Assembly (NCBI RefSeq): GCF_003012705.1 | Contig: NZ_PXYL01000005.1 | Span: 291,010 to 355,009 of the forward strand | Direction of reading: 5' to 3' | DNA from: Pseudaminobacter soli (ex Li et al. 2025) | GTDB taxonomy: Bacteria > Pseudomonadota > Alphaproteobacteria > Rhizobiales > Rhizobiaceae | Length of the DNA stretch: 64,000 bases | Shown here: positions 8,517 to 16,056 of the stretch, piece after piece | Position numbering within the stretch: position 1 is the first letter of the stretch | Layout of the letters: each line of letters starts with the position of its first letter | Program-made: the position numbers and the translations under genes | Notes under the pieces: generated by a model | Seen by the model: only the letters and a program-made list of their open reading frames with translations | Told to the model about the DNA's origin: nothing | Databases searched by the model: none

Positions 8517-8782
8517 CAGGCATGCTCCGCGCTGTCGAGCGCAATCGACGTCTCGACCTTGTGGTTGACGGTGTCACGCTCCATCACGAAGAACTCGCCG
8601 CAATTCATGTGAACCCAGATTTCGCGCGTCGCGCCCTTCGGGTTGTCGCGCATATAGAGGTAGCTGGCCCAGCGGTCGGCGGTCACATCGGCGCCATCGG
8701 GCCTCAGATTGCCGGCTTCGCCGCCAAAATGAAATTCGGTCTCGTCCCGCGGACCGCAGAAAGGGCAGGTAAAGAGCTGCAT
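8516..8782 (-). CDS. soxD: Sarcosine oxidase delta subunit (SoxD), copy 1, with an altered zinc-site spacing
   Basis: 88 residues. SoxD is a small zinc-binding subunit. The first ligand pair is visible as 'CPFCGPRDETEF' (Cys6, Cys9), and the conserved 'RDNPKG' follows at about residue 45. The usual second pair is H-x3-C in a 'HxxGC' context; here it reads 'WVHMNCGEFF' (His58, Cys61), one residue shorter, H-x2-C. Copy 2 in this window keeps the H-x3-C form. The shortened spacing may still bind zinc but marks this copy as diverged. Start: ATG at 8782, just 11 bases after the end of soxB. It lies between soxB and soxA as in other soxBDAG operons. Confidence 0.9.
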   Translation of the reverse strand: MQLFTCPFCGPRDETEFHFGGEAGNLRPDGADVTADRWASYLYMRDNPKGATREIWVHMNCGEFFVMERDTVNHKVETSIALDSAEHA

Positions 8783-8793
8783 GGTTTGGGGTC

Positions 8794-10047
8794 CTAGTGC
8801 GCGATGCCGGAGCCGGCCGCCTCGTCCAGCAACCGCCCGGAGGCGAAGCGGGCGAGGTCGAATGGGCGGCTGATGTCGTGGTGCTTGCCGGTCGCCAAGA
8901 GATGCGCGAGCAGCGTGCCGCCCGCCGGGATGGCCTTGAAGCCGCCCGTGCCCCAGCCGCAGTTGATGAACAGGTTGGGCAGCGGCGACTCGCCGATGAT
9001 CGGCGAGGAATCCGGCACCACGTCCACGATGCCCGCCCACTGCCGCATCAGCTTGAGCTGGGCGAAGGTCGGGAACATCTCCAGCAGGCCCGCGATCACG
9101 CCTTCCAGCACCGGCAGGTTGCCGCGCTGGCCATAGGAGGGAACGCGGTCGAGCGCGCCGCCGATCACGATCTCGCCCTTGTCGGACTGGCTGACATAGA
9201 CCCCGGTGCCCGGCGAAAGCACGACCGTGTCGAGGATCGGCTTGACTGGCTCCGACACGCAGGCCTGCAGAGCATAGGAATTGACCGGCAGCCGGAAACC
9301 GGCCTTGGCGGCAAGCACCGAGGAATGGCCGGCCACCGCCATGCCGATACGGTCGGCGCGGATCGTGCCACGCGTGGTGTGCACACCGCGGCAGCGCCCG
9401 CCTTCGATGATGAAATCCGTGATCTCGCAGTTCTGGATTATGTCGACGCCAAGCCGGCTTGCGCCGCGCGCATAGCCCCAGGCCACTGCGTCGTGCCGCG
9501 CGGTGCCGGCCCTGCCCTGCCAGCCGCCGCCGAGGATCGGGAAGCGGGCATCGGGCGCGAAATTCAGCAGCGGCGCCACGCGACGCACATCGTCGACCGA
9601 GAATATCTCGGCGTCGATGCCGTTGATCTGCATGGCGTTCACCGTCCGCGCGGTGATCTCCATCTCGTTGATGCTATGCGCCAGAAACACCATGCCACGC
9701 TGCGAGAGCATGACGTTGTAGTTCAGATCCGCGGACAGGCCCTCATAGAGCCGGTGCGCGAGATCGTAGATCGCCACGCTTTCCGGGTAATAATAGTTGG
9801 AGCGCACCACGGTGGTGTTGCGGCCGGTGTTGCCGCCGCCGATCCAGCCCTTTTCGAGCAGGGCCACATTGGTGATGCCGTGGTTCTTGGCCAGGTAATA
9901 GGCGGTCGCCAAGCCGTGGCCGCCGCCGCCGATGACGATCGCATCATAGGTCTTCTTCGGCTCGGGCGAGCGCCAGGCGGGCTCCCAGCCCTTCTGGCCG
10001 GCTAGACCTTCCTTGAACAAGGAAAGCGCGGAATAGCGGCGGGTCAT
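8794..10047 (-). CDS. soxB: Sarcosine oxidase beta subunit (SoxB), copy 1
   Basis: 417 residues, right for the family. The FAD-binding motif is '[18 protein letters not shown]' (residues ~36-53), followed by '[17 protein letters not shown]'. The 'TARHDAVAW' segment contains His185, which by position should be the histidine that carries covalent FMN in the SoxB/SoxA interface. The C-terminal '[16 protein letters not shown]' closes the flavin site. SoxB oxidises the N-methyl amine (sarcosine to glycine). A longer frame reaches 10122, but the alignment-like similarity with copy 2 begins at 'RYS..', so I chose the ATG at 10047, with AGGAA before it. It is the first gene of the operon, behind a structured leader and a candidate operator at 10264-10279. 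Confidence 0.93.
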   Translation of the reverse strand: MTRRYSALSLFKEGLAGQKGWEPAWRSPEPKKTYDAIVIGGGGHGLATAYYLAKNHGITNVALLEKGWIGGGNTGRNTTVVRSNYYYPESVAIYDLAHRLYEGLSADLNYNVMLSQRGMVFLAHSINEMEITARTVNAMQINGIDAEIFSVDDVRRVAPLLNFAPDARFPILGGGWQGRAGTARHDAVAWGYARGASRLGVDIIQNCEITDFIIEGGRCRGVHTTRGTIRADRIGMAVAGHSSVLAAKAGFRLPVNSYALQACVSEPVKPILDTVVLSPGTGVYVSQSDKGEIVIGGALDRVPSYGQRGNLPVLEGVIAGLLEMFPTFAQLKLMRQWAGIVDVVPDSSPIIGESPLPNLFINCGWGTGGFKAIPAGGTLLAHLLATGKHHDISRPFDLARFASGRLLDEAAGSGIAH

Positions 10048-10700
10048 CGATATGCGTTCCTGGAAACTGTCTGGCGTGCGATCAGCATGATGCGGGCATC
10101 GGCATGCACCATGGCCGCACAAGCCGGAGCGCGGCTTTCGATATCACGACCTGTTGCAACGGAATCCTCCACTTCCCGCCCGGGCGACGCGCCCGGTCCC
10201 ATGCCCAGATGGGGGCCGCGTCAGGGTTGCCCCTTTTCCGGATACGCCGAAGACTACCGATTGTAGACATGAATGTCTAGACGACACGGGCACGTTCGTG
10301 CAAAGCCGTGAAGACCAAGGCACGGCCGCGGCGGCAATCTCCGCAATGTGACCGCAAGTTACTGGCAACGCCGCTAGGCCGGGCGCAGACTGGCGCGCAT
10401 TGATTTTGCCGGCAGCGCCGCACCGCTCGCAACGCCTGCGGCCCCGACTGAAAGCCCGCTGCCAAGCATCGGGCGTGAGCCGCAATGTGGGAGCCACACA
10501 TCGCGGCCATGCGTTGGATGTTCAGTAGCGGGTTCAACGGGACCGAAGGCCGCCAGCGGCAGATTAAGCGAGCGCCAGCCGAAATCGTGATTGGAAGTAC
10601 CGGTCTTCGTGTCGGCGAAAGTGCGGCGCCGATGATGAGCCGGCGCCCTATCGGCTGACATGAGCGACGTGGCGAGCCTTCTGGTTCGCCACGGTTGCCG
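10048..10700. other. Long intergenic region upstream of sox operon 1 with structured leader
   Basis: About 650 bases without a convincing gene. On the complement it would hold the promoter and about 215 bases of leader for soxB1. The leader contains the stem CCGGGCG-ACG-CGCCCGG (10180-10196) and a G4/C4-type stem (about 10209-10230). I could not match it to the glycine or tetrahydrofolate riboswitch consensus. Frames in 10374-10661 have no recognisable domain and no good ribosome site. The half nearest the ABC operon (about 10330-10660) shows nothing I can name. Confidence 0.5.
10264..10283. promoter_or_regulatory. Candidate TetR operator of sox operon 1
   Basis: TAGACAT-GA-ATGTCTA (10264-10279) is a perfect palindrome with seven-base arms. 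The adjoining TGTCTAGAC (10275-10283) matches the operator candidate upstream of tetR (4126-4134). On the complement, TTGCAC (about 10304) lies 18 bases before the TAGACA box, so the palindrome could cover a -10 region and block RNA polymerase. A further GCAC-GAAC-GTGC palindrome lies next to it. Confidence 0.5.
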
Positions 10701-11768
10701 TCAGTGCAGAACGAGCAGATCGTCCGAGGAGAAGCTGATCTCCGTCCGCTCGCCTACGACCGGCGGCGGGCTTGCCGGCGAGTTGAACGTGTCGAGCGAG
10801 ACGGCATTCTTGCCGAGGCCGACGCGAACGCGGATCACCGAGCCCAGGAAGCTGACGTCGGATATCTGGCCGCCGAGATTGGTGTCCCGCCCATCCTGCT
10901 TGCCAAGCACAATGGCCTCGGGGCGCAGCGCCAGCGACAGCACATCGCCGGCTTTCGCGCCGTTGAGCTGGCCCTTCTTCAGCGAGATGTCGCGGTCATT
11001 GATTCTGACGGTCGCGGTCGCCGGGTCCACAACCGTGCCGTCGAGCACATTCAGCGTGCCGACGAAATTGGCCACGAACTTGGTCGATGGGCGATTGTAG
11101 ATCTCGAAGGGCGTGCCGACCTGCTCGGCCTTGCCGTCATACATCACCACGATGCGGTCAGACATCGACAGCGCCTCTTCCTGGTCGTGCGTGACGAAGA
11201 TGGTGGTGATGTCGAGCTTCTTCTGGATGGCGCGGATTTCCTCGCGCAGCGAGATGCGCACCTTGGCGTCGAGCGCCGAGAGCGGTTCGTCGAGCAGCAG
11301 GATTTTTGGCTTGGGCGCCAGCGCGCGGGCCAGGGCCACGCGCTGCTGCTGGCCGCCGGACAGCTGGTAGGGGTAACGGTCGCCGAAGCCTTCGAGCTTG
11401 ATGATGCTGAGCATCTCCTTCACGCGGTCGGTGATTTCGGCCTTCGACGCACCGGCCACCTTGAGGCCGAAGCCGATGTTCTGCGAAACGGTCAGGTTCG
11501 GGAACAGCGCATAGGCCTGGAACACCATGCCGATGTTGCGCTGGTTAGGCTTGAGGTTGGTGACGTCCTTGCCACCGATCATGATACGGCCGGCCGTCGG
11601 CTCCTCGAACCCGGCCACCATGCGCAGCATCGTCGTCTTGCCGCAGCCCGAGGGCCCGAGGAAGGAAACGAATTCGCCGCGGGCCACTTCGAGGTTGAAG
11701 TCCTTCACCACGGTCGTCTGGCCGAAAGCCTTGCGGACACCCTGGATACTGAGAAATGTTTCGGACAT
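10701..11768 (-). CDS. ABC transporter ATP-binding protein, PotA/FbpC type
   Basis: 355 residues, the length of PotA-like ATPases with a C-terminal TOBE domain. Walker A is 'GPSGCGKTT' (about residues 36-44), the Q-loop follows at 'VFQAYALFPNLTV', the signature is 'LSGGQQQR' and Walker B with D-loop is 'ILLLDEPLSALD'; the H-switch histidine is in 'FVTHDQEEAL'. The C-terminal ~110 residues are the regulatory TOBE part. It hydrolyses ATP to drive import of polyamines or small amine/opine-like solutes by the two permeases and binding protein encoded just upstream. It is the last gene of the transporter operon and starts 14 bases after the second permease gene. Confidence 0.92.
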   Translation of the reverse strand: MSETFLSIQGVRKAFGQTTVVKDFNLEVARGEFVSFLGPSGCGKTTMLRMVAGFEEPTAGRIMIGGKDVTNLKPNQRNIGMVFQAYALFPNLTVSQNIGFGLKVAGASKAEITDRVKEMLSIIKLEGFGDRYPYQLSGGQQQRVALARALAPKPKILLLDEPLSALDAKVRISLREEIRAIQKKLDITTIFVTHDQEEALSMSDRIVVMYDGKAEQVGTPFEIYNRPSTKFVANFVGTLNVLDGTVVDPATATVRINDRDISLKKGQLNGAKAGDVLSLALRPEAIVLGKQDGRDTNLGGQISDVSFLGSVIRVRVGLGKNAVSLDTFNSPASPPPVVGERTEISFSSDDLLVLH

Positions 11769-11782
11769 CTTCGTCTTTCAGA

Positions 11783-12574
11783 TCAATTTGGGTTGTTCGC
11801 CGACTTCGGCGCAAACCGTGCGAGAACCTGGATCACCGACATGCAGCCCCAGGTGATGGCAAAGGAAATGACCGCAAGCGCCGCCGGCTCGTAGGCGCGA
11901 TTGGCGCCGATATTCTGCAGATACGGACCGAATGCCGGGCGGTTGAGCAGGCTGGCCATTGTGAATTCGCCGATGACGATCGCAAAGGTCAGGAACGCGC
12001 CCGACAGTACCGCAATCAGCACATTGGGCAGGATGATGCGGACAATGATCGTCGTCCAGCCGGCGCCATGCACCTGCGCGGCCTCGGTCAGCGTACGCAC
12101 GTCGATTGTGCGCAGGCCGGTGTCGACGGCGCGGTACATATAGGGCAGCGCCAGCGTGGCATAACCGATCATCAGCAAGACGTCGGTTCCACGTGTCGTC
12201 GCCAGGAACGGCAGCGGCGAGTTGGAGCCGTACATGCGGATATAGCCGAAGACGATGACGATGGCCGGGATGATCAGCGGCAACAAGGTGATGAACTCCA
12301 CCACAGGCCGGATCTGTGGCATGCGCAGCCTGATCCAATATGCCGTCGGCACCACCAGGAGGACACCGATGACGATGGTGAAGCAGGCGATGATCGTCGA
12401 ATAGGCGAATGTCTCCTGGAAGCGCACGTCGCCGAACACAACGCGATAGGCGTCGAAGGAATACTCGCCGCGGCGCATGCGTAGCGAGAATTCGAACGTC
12501 GCGATCAACGGAATGAAGAAATAGGCGGCCCCCAGCGCAAAGGTGAGCCAGGCCCAGAAACGGCTAGGCTTCAT
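11783..12574 (-). CDS. ABC transporter permease, PotC type
   Basis: 263 residues from the ATG at 12574. The protein starts with a short basic stretch and a membrane helix ('WAWLTFALGAAYFFIPL'), and has about six helices. The EAA-loop region is 'LTEAAQVHGAGWTTIIVRIILPN' in part (about residues 165-185), where the ATPase docks. The start codon overlaps the stop of the preceding permease (ATGA, 12571-12574), so the longer frame up to 12892 is not used. It forms the heterodimeric membrane channel with the PotB-type subunit. Substrate class (spermidine/putrescine, 2-aminoethylphosphonate, opine) cannot be settled from the permease alone. Confidence 0.92.
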   Translation of the reverse strand: MKPSRFWAWLTFALGAAYFFIPLIATFEFSLRMRRGEYSFDAYRVVFGDVRFQETFAYSTIIACFTIVIGVLLVVPTAYWIRLRMPQIRPVVEFITLLPLIIPAIVIVFGYIRMYGSNSPLPFLATTRGTDVLLMIGYATLALPYMYRAVDTGLRTIDVRTLTEAAQVHGAGWTTIIVRIILPNVLIAVLSGAFLTFAIVIGEFTMASLLNRPAFGPYLQNIGANRAYEPAALAVISFAITWGCMSVIQVLARFAPKSANNPN

Positions 12575-13485
12575 TTGAGCCACCTCTCGCTGCGAGTGCG
12601 GAACCAGATGTAGAAGACGTTGGCAAGACCGGTGATGAAGATCATACCGAAGGCCAGCGCATAGCCGAGATGCGGGTTGTGCAGAACGTCGCCGCGGATC
12701 TGCGCATAGAGCAGGATCGGGACGATGTTGAGCGACGAACCGGTCAGCGCATAGGCCGTGGCGATGGCACCGAAGGCGTTGGCGAACAACAGGATGACGG
12801 TGCCGAGAAAACTCGGCCACAGCACCGGGATCACCACCATCCGCCAGAACTGCACCTGCGTGGCCCCCAGCGTGGCGGCGGCCTCGCCCCATTCCTTCTT
12901 CAAGCCGTCGATGGCGGGCGTGATGATGACCACCATCAGCGGAATCTGGAAGAACAGATAGGTCAGCGTCAGTCCCGCGAAGGACAGAATATTGAAGCCG
13001 AGCCCGTAGATATTGATGTCGAACCAGGTTCTGAGCAGCACGGTGACCAGTCCGAGCCGGCCGAGCGTGGCGAGGAAGGCGAAGGCCAGCGGCACGCCGG
13101 CAAAATTCGAAGCAACGCCCGAGAACGTCATCGTGGCGGAGCGGACCCAGCGCGGCAGGCCGCCGCGGACGATGGCGATGGAAATGGCGAGGCCCGCCAG
13201 CGCGCCGAGCACGGCCGACGCCAGGCTCACGCGGATGGAAATCCAGTAGGCCGCCAGAATGGACGGCTGGAGCAGCGACGCGATGTTCGCAAGCGTGAAT
13301 TCACCCTGATCGTTCTGAAAGGCGCCCACGACCAGATAGAAGGTCGGGAAGATCAGGAACATCAATGCGAAGATGAAGAAGGGGGCAACGCCCAGCCACT
13401 GTAGAGGCAGCCTCAAGCCACCCGCCCGCGCCGGCGGAACGGATTGCCGGGCAGCGGCCGGATCGGAAAAGGTTGCGTCTGTCAT
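12571..13485 (-). CDS. ABC transporter permease, PotB type
   Basis: 304 residues with six predicted helices. After a polar N-terminus rich in Ala and Pro comes 'WLGVAPFFIFALMFLIFPTF' (first helix). The EAA motif region is 'WGEAAATLGATQVQFWRMVV' (about residues 215-235). It pairs with the PotC-type permease, whose start it overlaps by four bases. It is separated from the binding-protein gene by a strong hairpin (13508-13532), the usual way to lower permease relative to binding-protein expression. Confidence 0.92.
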   Translation of the reverse strand: MTDATFSDPAAARQSVPPARAGGLRLPLQWLGVAPFFIFALMFLIFPTFYLVVGAFQNDQGEFTLANIASLLQPSILAAYWISIRVSLASAVLGALAGLAISIAIVRGGLPRWVRSATMTFSGVASNFAGVPLAFAFLATLGRLGLVTVLLRTWFDINIYGLGFNILSFAGLTLTYLFFQIPLMVVIITPAIDGLKKEWGEAAATLGATQVQFWRMVVIPVLWPSFLGTVILLFANAFGAIATAYALTGSSLNIVPILLYAQIRGDVLHNPHLGYALAFGMIFITGLANVFYIWFRTRSERWLK

Positions 13486-13507
13486 GCGGCGCTATATCCG
13501 GAAAGGT

Positions 13508-13532
13508 CCGGACGGCCTGAACGGCCGCCCGG
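13508..13532 (-). terminator. Intercistronic hairpin between binding protein and permease genes
   Basis: CCGGACGGCC (13508-13517) pairs with GGCCGCCCGG (13523-13532) with one mismatch and a five-base loop. No U-run follows in the direction of transcription, so this looks like an mRNA-stabilising or partly attenuating hairpin after the binding-protein gene, not a full terminator. Confidence 0.55.
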
Positions 13533-13543
13533 AATTGCGTTGA

Positions 13544-14650
13544 TTACTGAACGTTGGCGCCGACCACCGAATCCCAGTTCTTGGTGATCTCTTCCTTGGC
13601 CTTGCCCTGGTCGTCGAGCGTCGGGAACACGGCCTTCTCATAGGCAGCGGCCGGCGGCAGCTTGTCGAGCAGTTCCTGCGGGACCTTGCCGTTCTTGGCG
13701 AGATCGTTGAAGCGGATCGGGTGGCAATAGCCCTTCAGCCAGCCGATCTGGCCTTCGTCGGAGTAGAGATACTCCATCCACAGCTTGGCTGCGTTCGGGT
13801 GCGGCGCGTAGGCGCTGATCGCCTGCACGTAGACGCCGGCGACGACGCCCGACTTCGGAACGACGACCTCGACGGGCGGGTTGTTGTTCAGGTTGTCACG
13901 GCCGGAAAGCGCGTTGTAGTCCCAGTTGATCAGGATAGGCGTCTGACCCTGAGCCAGCGTGGCGGGCTTGCCGATGACCGGCACGAAGTTGCCCTTGGCA
14001 TTCAGTTCCTTGAAGAAGCCGAGGCCCTTCTCGGCAGCCGAGGCAGCATCGGCGCCACCAGCGGCGAGACCGGAGGCGTAGACGCCCTGGATGGCCTGGT
14101 TCGAGGCGCGCGGATCGCCGGCAAGGGCGATCGAGTTGGCATACTCGTCCTTCAGCAGGTCAGCCCAGTCGGCCGGAGTGTTCTTGACCAGGTCCTTGTT
14201 CACCATGAAGGAGAGAACGCCGTAATAGTCGCCGTACCAGTAGCCGTCGGCATCCTTGGCGCTGTCAGGGATCGAGTCCCAGGTCGACACCTTGTAGGGC
14301 TGGATCAGGCCATCGGCCTTGGCCTGCGGGCCATAGGAGAGACCGACGTCGATGACGTCAGGAGCCTGCGGGCCCTTATTGTCCTTGTTGGCCTTGATGG
14401 CCTCGACTTCGTCGCTCGAGCCGGCATCCGGGTTGAGCTCGTTGACGGTGATTTCAGGATACTTGGCCTTGAAGCCGGCGATGACTTCGCCGTAGCCGCA
14501 CCAGTCATGCGGCAAAGCGATCGTGGTGAGCTGGCCCTCTTCCTTCGCAGCCTTGACCAGTTCGTCCATCGACTGCGCCGAGCCGATAGCCGTGGTCACC
14601 ATAAGGGCCGCGCCAGTGAGGGAAAGGATCTTCCCCGTGAACTTGAACAT
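13544..14650 (-). CDS. Periplasmic solute-binding protein of the PotD-like ABC importer
   Basis: 368 residues from the ATG at 14650, preceded by GGAGAGAG. The N-terminus 'MFKFTGKILSLTGAALMVTT' followed by 'AIGSAQS' is a clear Sec signal peptide with cleavage after about residue 24-25. The mature protein begins 'MDELVKAAKEEGQLTTIALP' in part, as in family-1 extracellular solute-binding proteins that take polyamines, iron chelates or opine-like amines. A 'YWYGDYYG' segment and several aromatic residues could line the pocket. It is first in a four-gene importer operon. Lying between sox operon 1 and the GS/ALDH/ADH operon, it is a candidate importer for a quaternary or secondary amine, but this is inference. 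Confidence 0.9.
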   Translation of the reverse strand: MFKFTGKILSLTGAALMVTTAIGSAQSMDELVKAAKEEGQLTTIALPHDWCGYGEVIAGFKAKYPEITVNELNPDAGSSDEVEAIKANKDNKGPQAPDVIDVGLSYGPQAKADGLIQPYKVSTWDSIPDSAKDADGYWYGDYYGVLSFMVNKDLVKNTPADWADLLKDEYANSIALAGDPRASNQAIQGVYASGLAAGGADAASAAEKGLGFFKELNAKGNFVPVIGKPATLAQGQTPILINWDYNALSGRDNLNNNPPVEVVVPKSGVVAGVYVQAISAYAPHPNAAKLWMEYLYSDEGQIGWLKGYCHPIRFNDLAKNGKVPQELLDKLPPAAAYEKAVFPTLDDQGKAKEEITKNWDSVVGANVQ

Positions 14651-14775
14651 ATCTCTCTCCGTTTGACTGACGCCCTGCGACGCCTGCGATGCGGTTATCT
14701 CGATTTGATGACAGTTATGTGAAAACCTGCCCCTCGGACTCCCCCCGAGCAGCAAAATCTAACTACTTTTCCGCA

Positions 14776-14832
14776 GGACTGGCAATCGTCGCCGGTTGTT
14801 TTCCGGCTAATGATTTTTCTGACTGCCAGTCC
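14776..14832. repeat. Nested inverted repeat between the ABC importer and the Fe-ADH operon end
   Basis: GGACTGGCA (14776-14784) and TGCCAGTCC (14824-14832) form nine-base arms. Inside them GCCGG (14791-14795) and CCGGC (14803-14807) form a second stem. It lies about 35 bases after the stop of the Fe-alcohol dehydrogenase gene and about 125 bases before the binding-protein start. It could end the upstream operon, act as an operator, or protect the 3' end of mRNA. Confidence 0.5.
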
Positions 14833-14867
14833 CGCATTACCCCTCCCCTCATTTATTGCATTATGGC

Positions 14868-16040
14868 TTAGAGAGTCCCCTCGATAGCGTTGTCGAGCAG
14901 CGTCGACGCCGCCTTCTTGGTGAGCTTCACCGGATTGCCGCCGGCGGTCGGATCGACCACCGCCATGTCGGCAATCAGCGTCTTGCGCTTCTTGTCCATG
15001 TCGAGCCCTTTGATGAGCTCAGGCAGGGTGTGCGGAACCTTGAGTTCCTTGCGCAGCTTGAGCACCGACTTGGCAAACCCGTCGAAGCCGCCCTTGATGC
15101 CGAGATAGCCGGTGAGCCGCACGATGCGGTCCTCGATCGCCTCGCGGTTGAAGGCGAGCACATAGGGCATGAAGACGGCGTTGGTCATGCCGTGATGGGT
15201 GTCATAGAGCGCGCCGATCGGATGCGACATGGAATGGATCGCGCCGAGCCCCTTCTGGAAGGCGGTGGCGCCCATGGCGGCCGCGCTCATCATGTGCGCA
15301 CGCGCGGTCAGATCCTTGCCGTTGGCATAGGCCTTGGGCAGGTTCTCGAGCACGAGACGCATGCCCTCCACAGCAATGCCGTCGGCCATCGGGTGGTAGC
15401 CGGGCGCGCAATAGGCTTCCAGGCAGTGGGCGAAGGCGTCCATGCCGGTACCGGCGGTGATGAAGGGCGGCATCCCGGTGGTCAGTTCCGGATCGGCGAT
15501 CACGATGGCCGGCAGCATCTTCGGATGGAAGATGACCTTCTTGGTGTGCGTCGCCTCATGGGTCACGACACCTGCGCGGCCGACTTCCGAACCCGTGCCG
15601 GCCGTCGTCGGCACGGCGATGATCGGGGCGATGGCGTCCGCGTCGGCGCGGGTCCACCAGTCGCCGATATCCTCGAAATCCCAGACCGGACGGGTCTGAC
15701 CGGCCTGGAAGGCGATCAGCTTGCCGAGATCGAGCGCCGAGCCGCCGCCGAAGGCGATGACGCCGTCATGCTTGCCTGCCTTGAAGGCGGCGATGCCGGC
15801 AGTGAGATTCGATTCCACCGGGTTGGGCTTCACATCGGAGAAGACGCCGTAAGGGATCTTGGCGTCATCGAGGATTTTCAGCGTCGAGGCGACGACCGGC
15901 AGCTTGGCCAGGCCCGGGTCAGTGACGAACAGCGGCTTCTTGATGCCGGTCGCGGCCAGCGCGTCCGGCAGCTCAGAAATACGCCCGGCCCCGAAGCGGA
16001 CGGTGGTGGGATAATTCCATTTGGAAACGAGTTTAGACAT
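14868..16040 (-). CDS. Iron-containing (group III) alcohol dehydrogenase
   Basis: 390 residues, usual length. The NAD-binding half has 'FGGGSALDLGKLIAF' (about residues 97-111). The metal-binding half holds the typical iron ligands: 'DAFAHCLEAYCAPGYHPMAD' in part, then 'IHSMSHPIGALYDTHHGMTN' in part, with the His residues of both segments and an upstream Asp. Such enzymes interconvert alcohols and aldehydes with NAD(P). It follows an aldehyde dehydrogenase gene by 16 bases, so the pair should oxidise a hydroxyl group to a carboxylate in two steps. With the glutamine-synthetase-like ligase upstream, a gamma-glutamyl amino alcohol is a reasonable substrate. It is the last gene of the 14.9-22.9 kb operon. 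Confidence 0.93.
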   Translation of the reverse strand: MSKLVSKWNYPTTVRFGAGRISELPDALAATGIKKPLFVTDPGLAKLPVVASTLKILDDAKIPYGVFSDVKPNPVESNLTAGIAAFKAGKHDGVIAFGGGSALDLGKLIAFQAGQTRPVWDFEDIGDWWTRADADAIAPIIAVPTTAGTGSEVGRAGVVTHEATHTKKVIFHPKMLPAIVIADPELTTGMPPFITAGTGMDAFAHCLEAYCAPGYHPMADGIAVEGMRLVLENLPKAYANGKDLTARAHMMSAAAMGATAFQKGLGAIHSMSHPIGALYDTHHGMTNAVFMPYVLAFNREAIEDRIVRLTGYLGIKGGFDGFAKSVLKLRKELKVPHTLPELIKGLDMDKKRKTLIADMAVVDPTAGGNPVKLTKKAASTLLDNAIEGTL

Positions 16041-16056
16041 CGAATTCTCTTTCGGA

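Noticed and set aside
10048..10264. Glycine or tetrahydrofolate riboswitch before sox operon 1
   Set aside because: The conserved core sequences of those riboswitches could not be found; only generic GC-rich stems are present.
10374..10661. 95-codon frame on the minus strand upstream of sox operon 1, considered as a broken GlxA-type regulator
   Set aside because: No helix-turn-helix or conserved regulator sequence could be made out, and there is no ribosome site.
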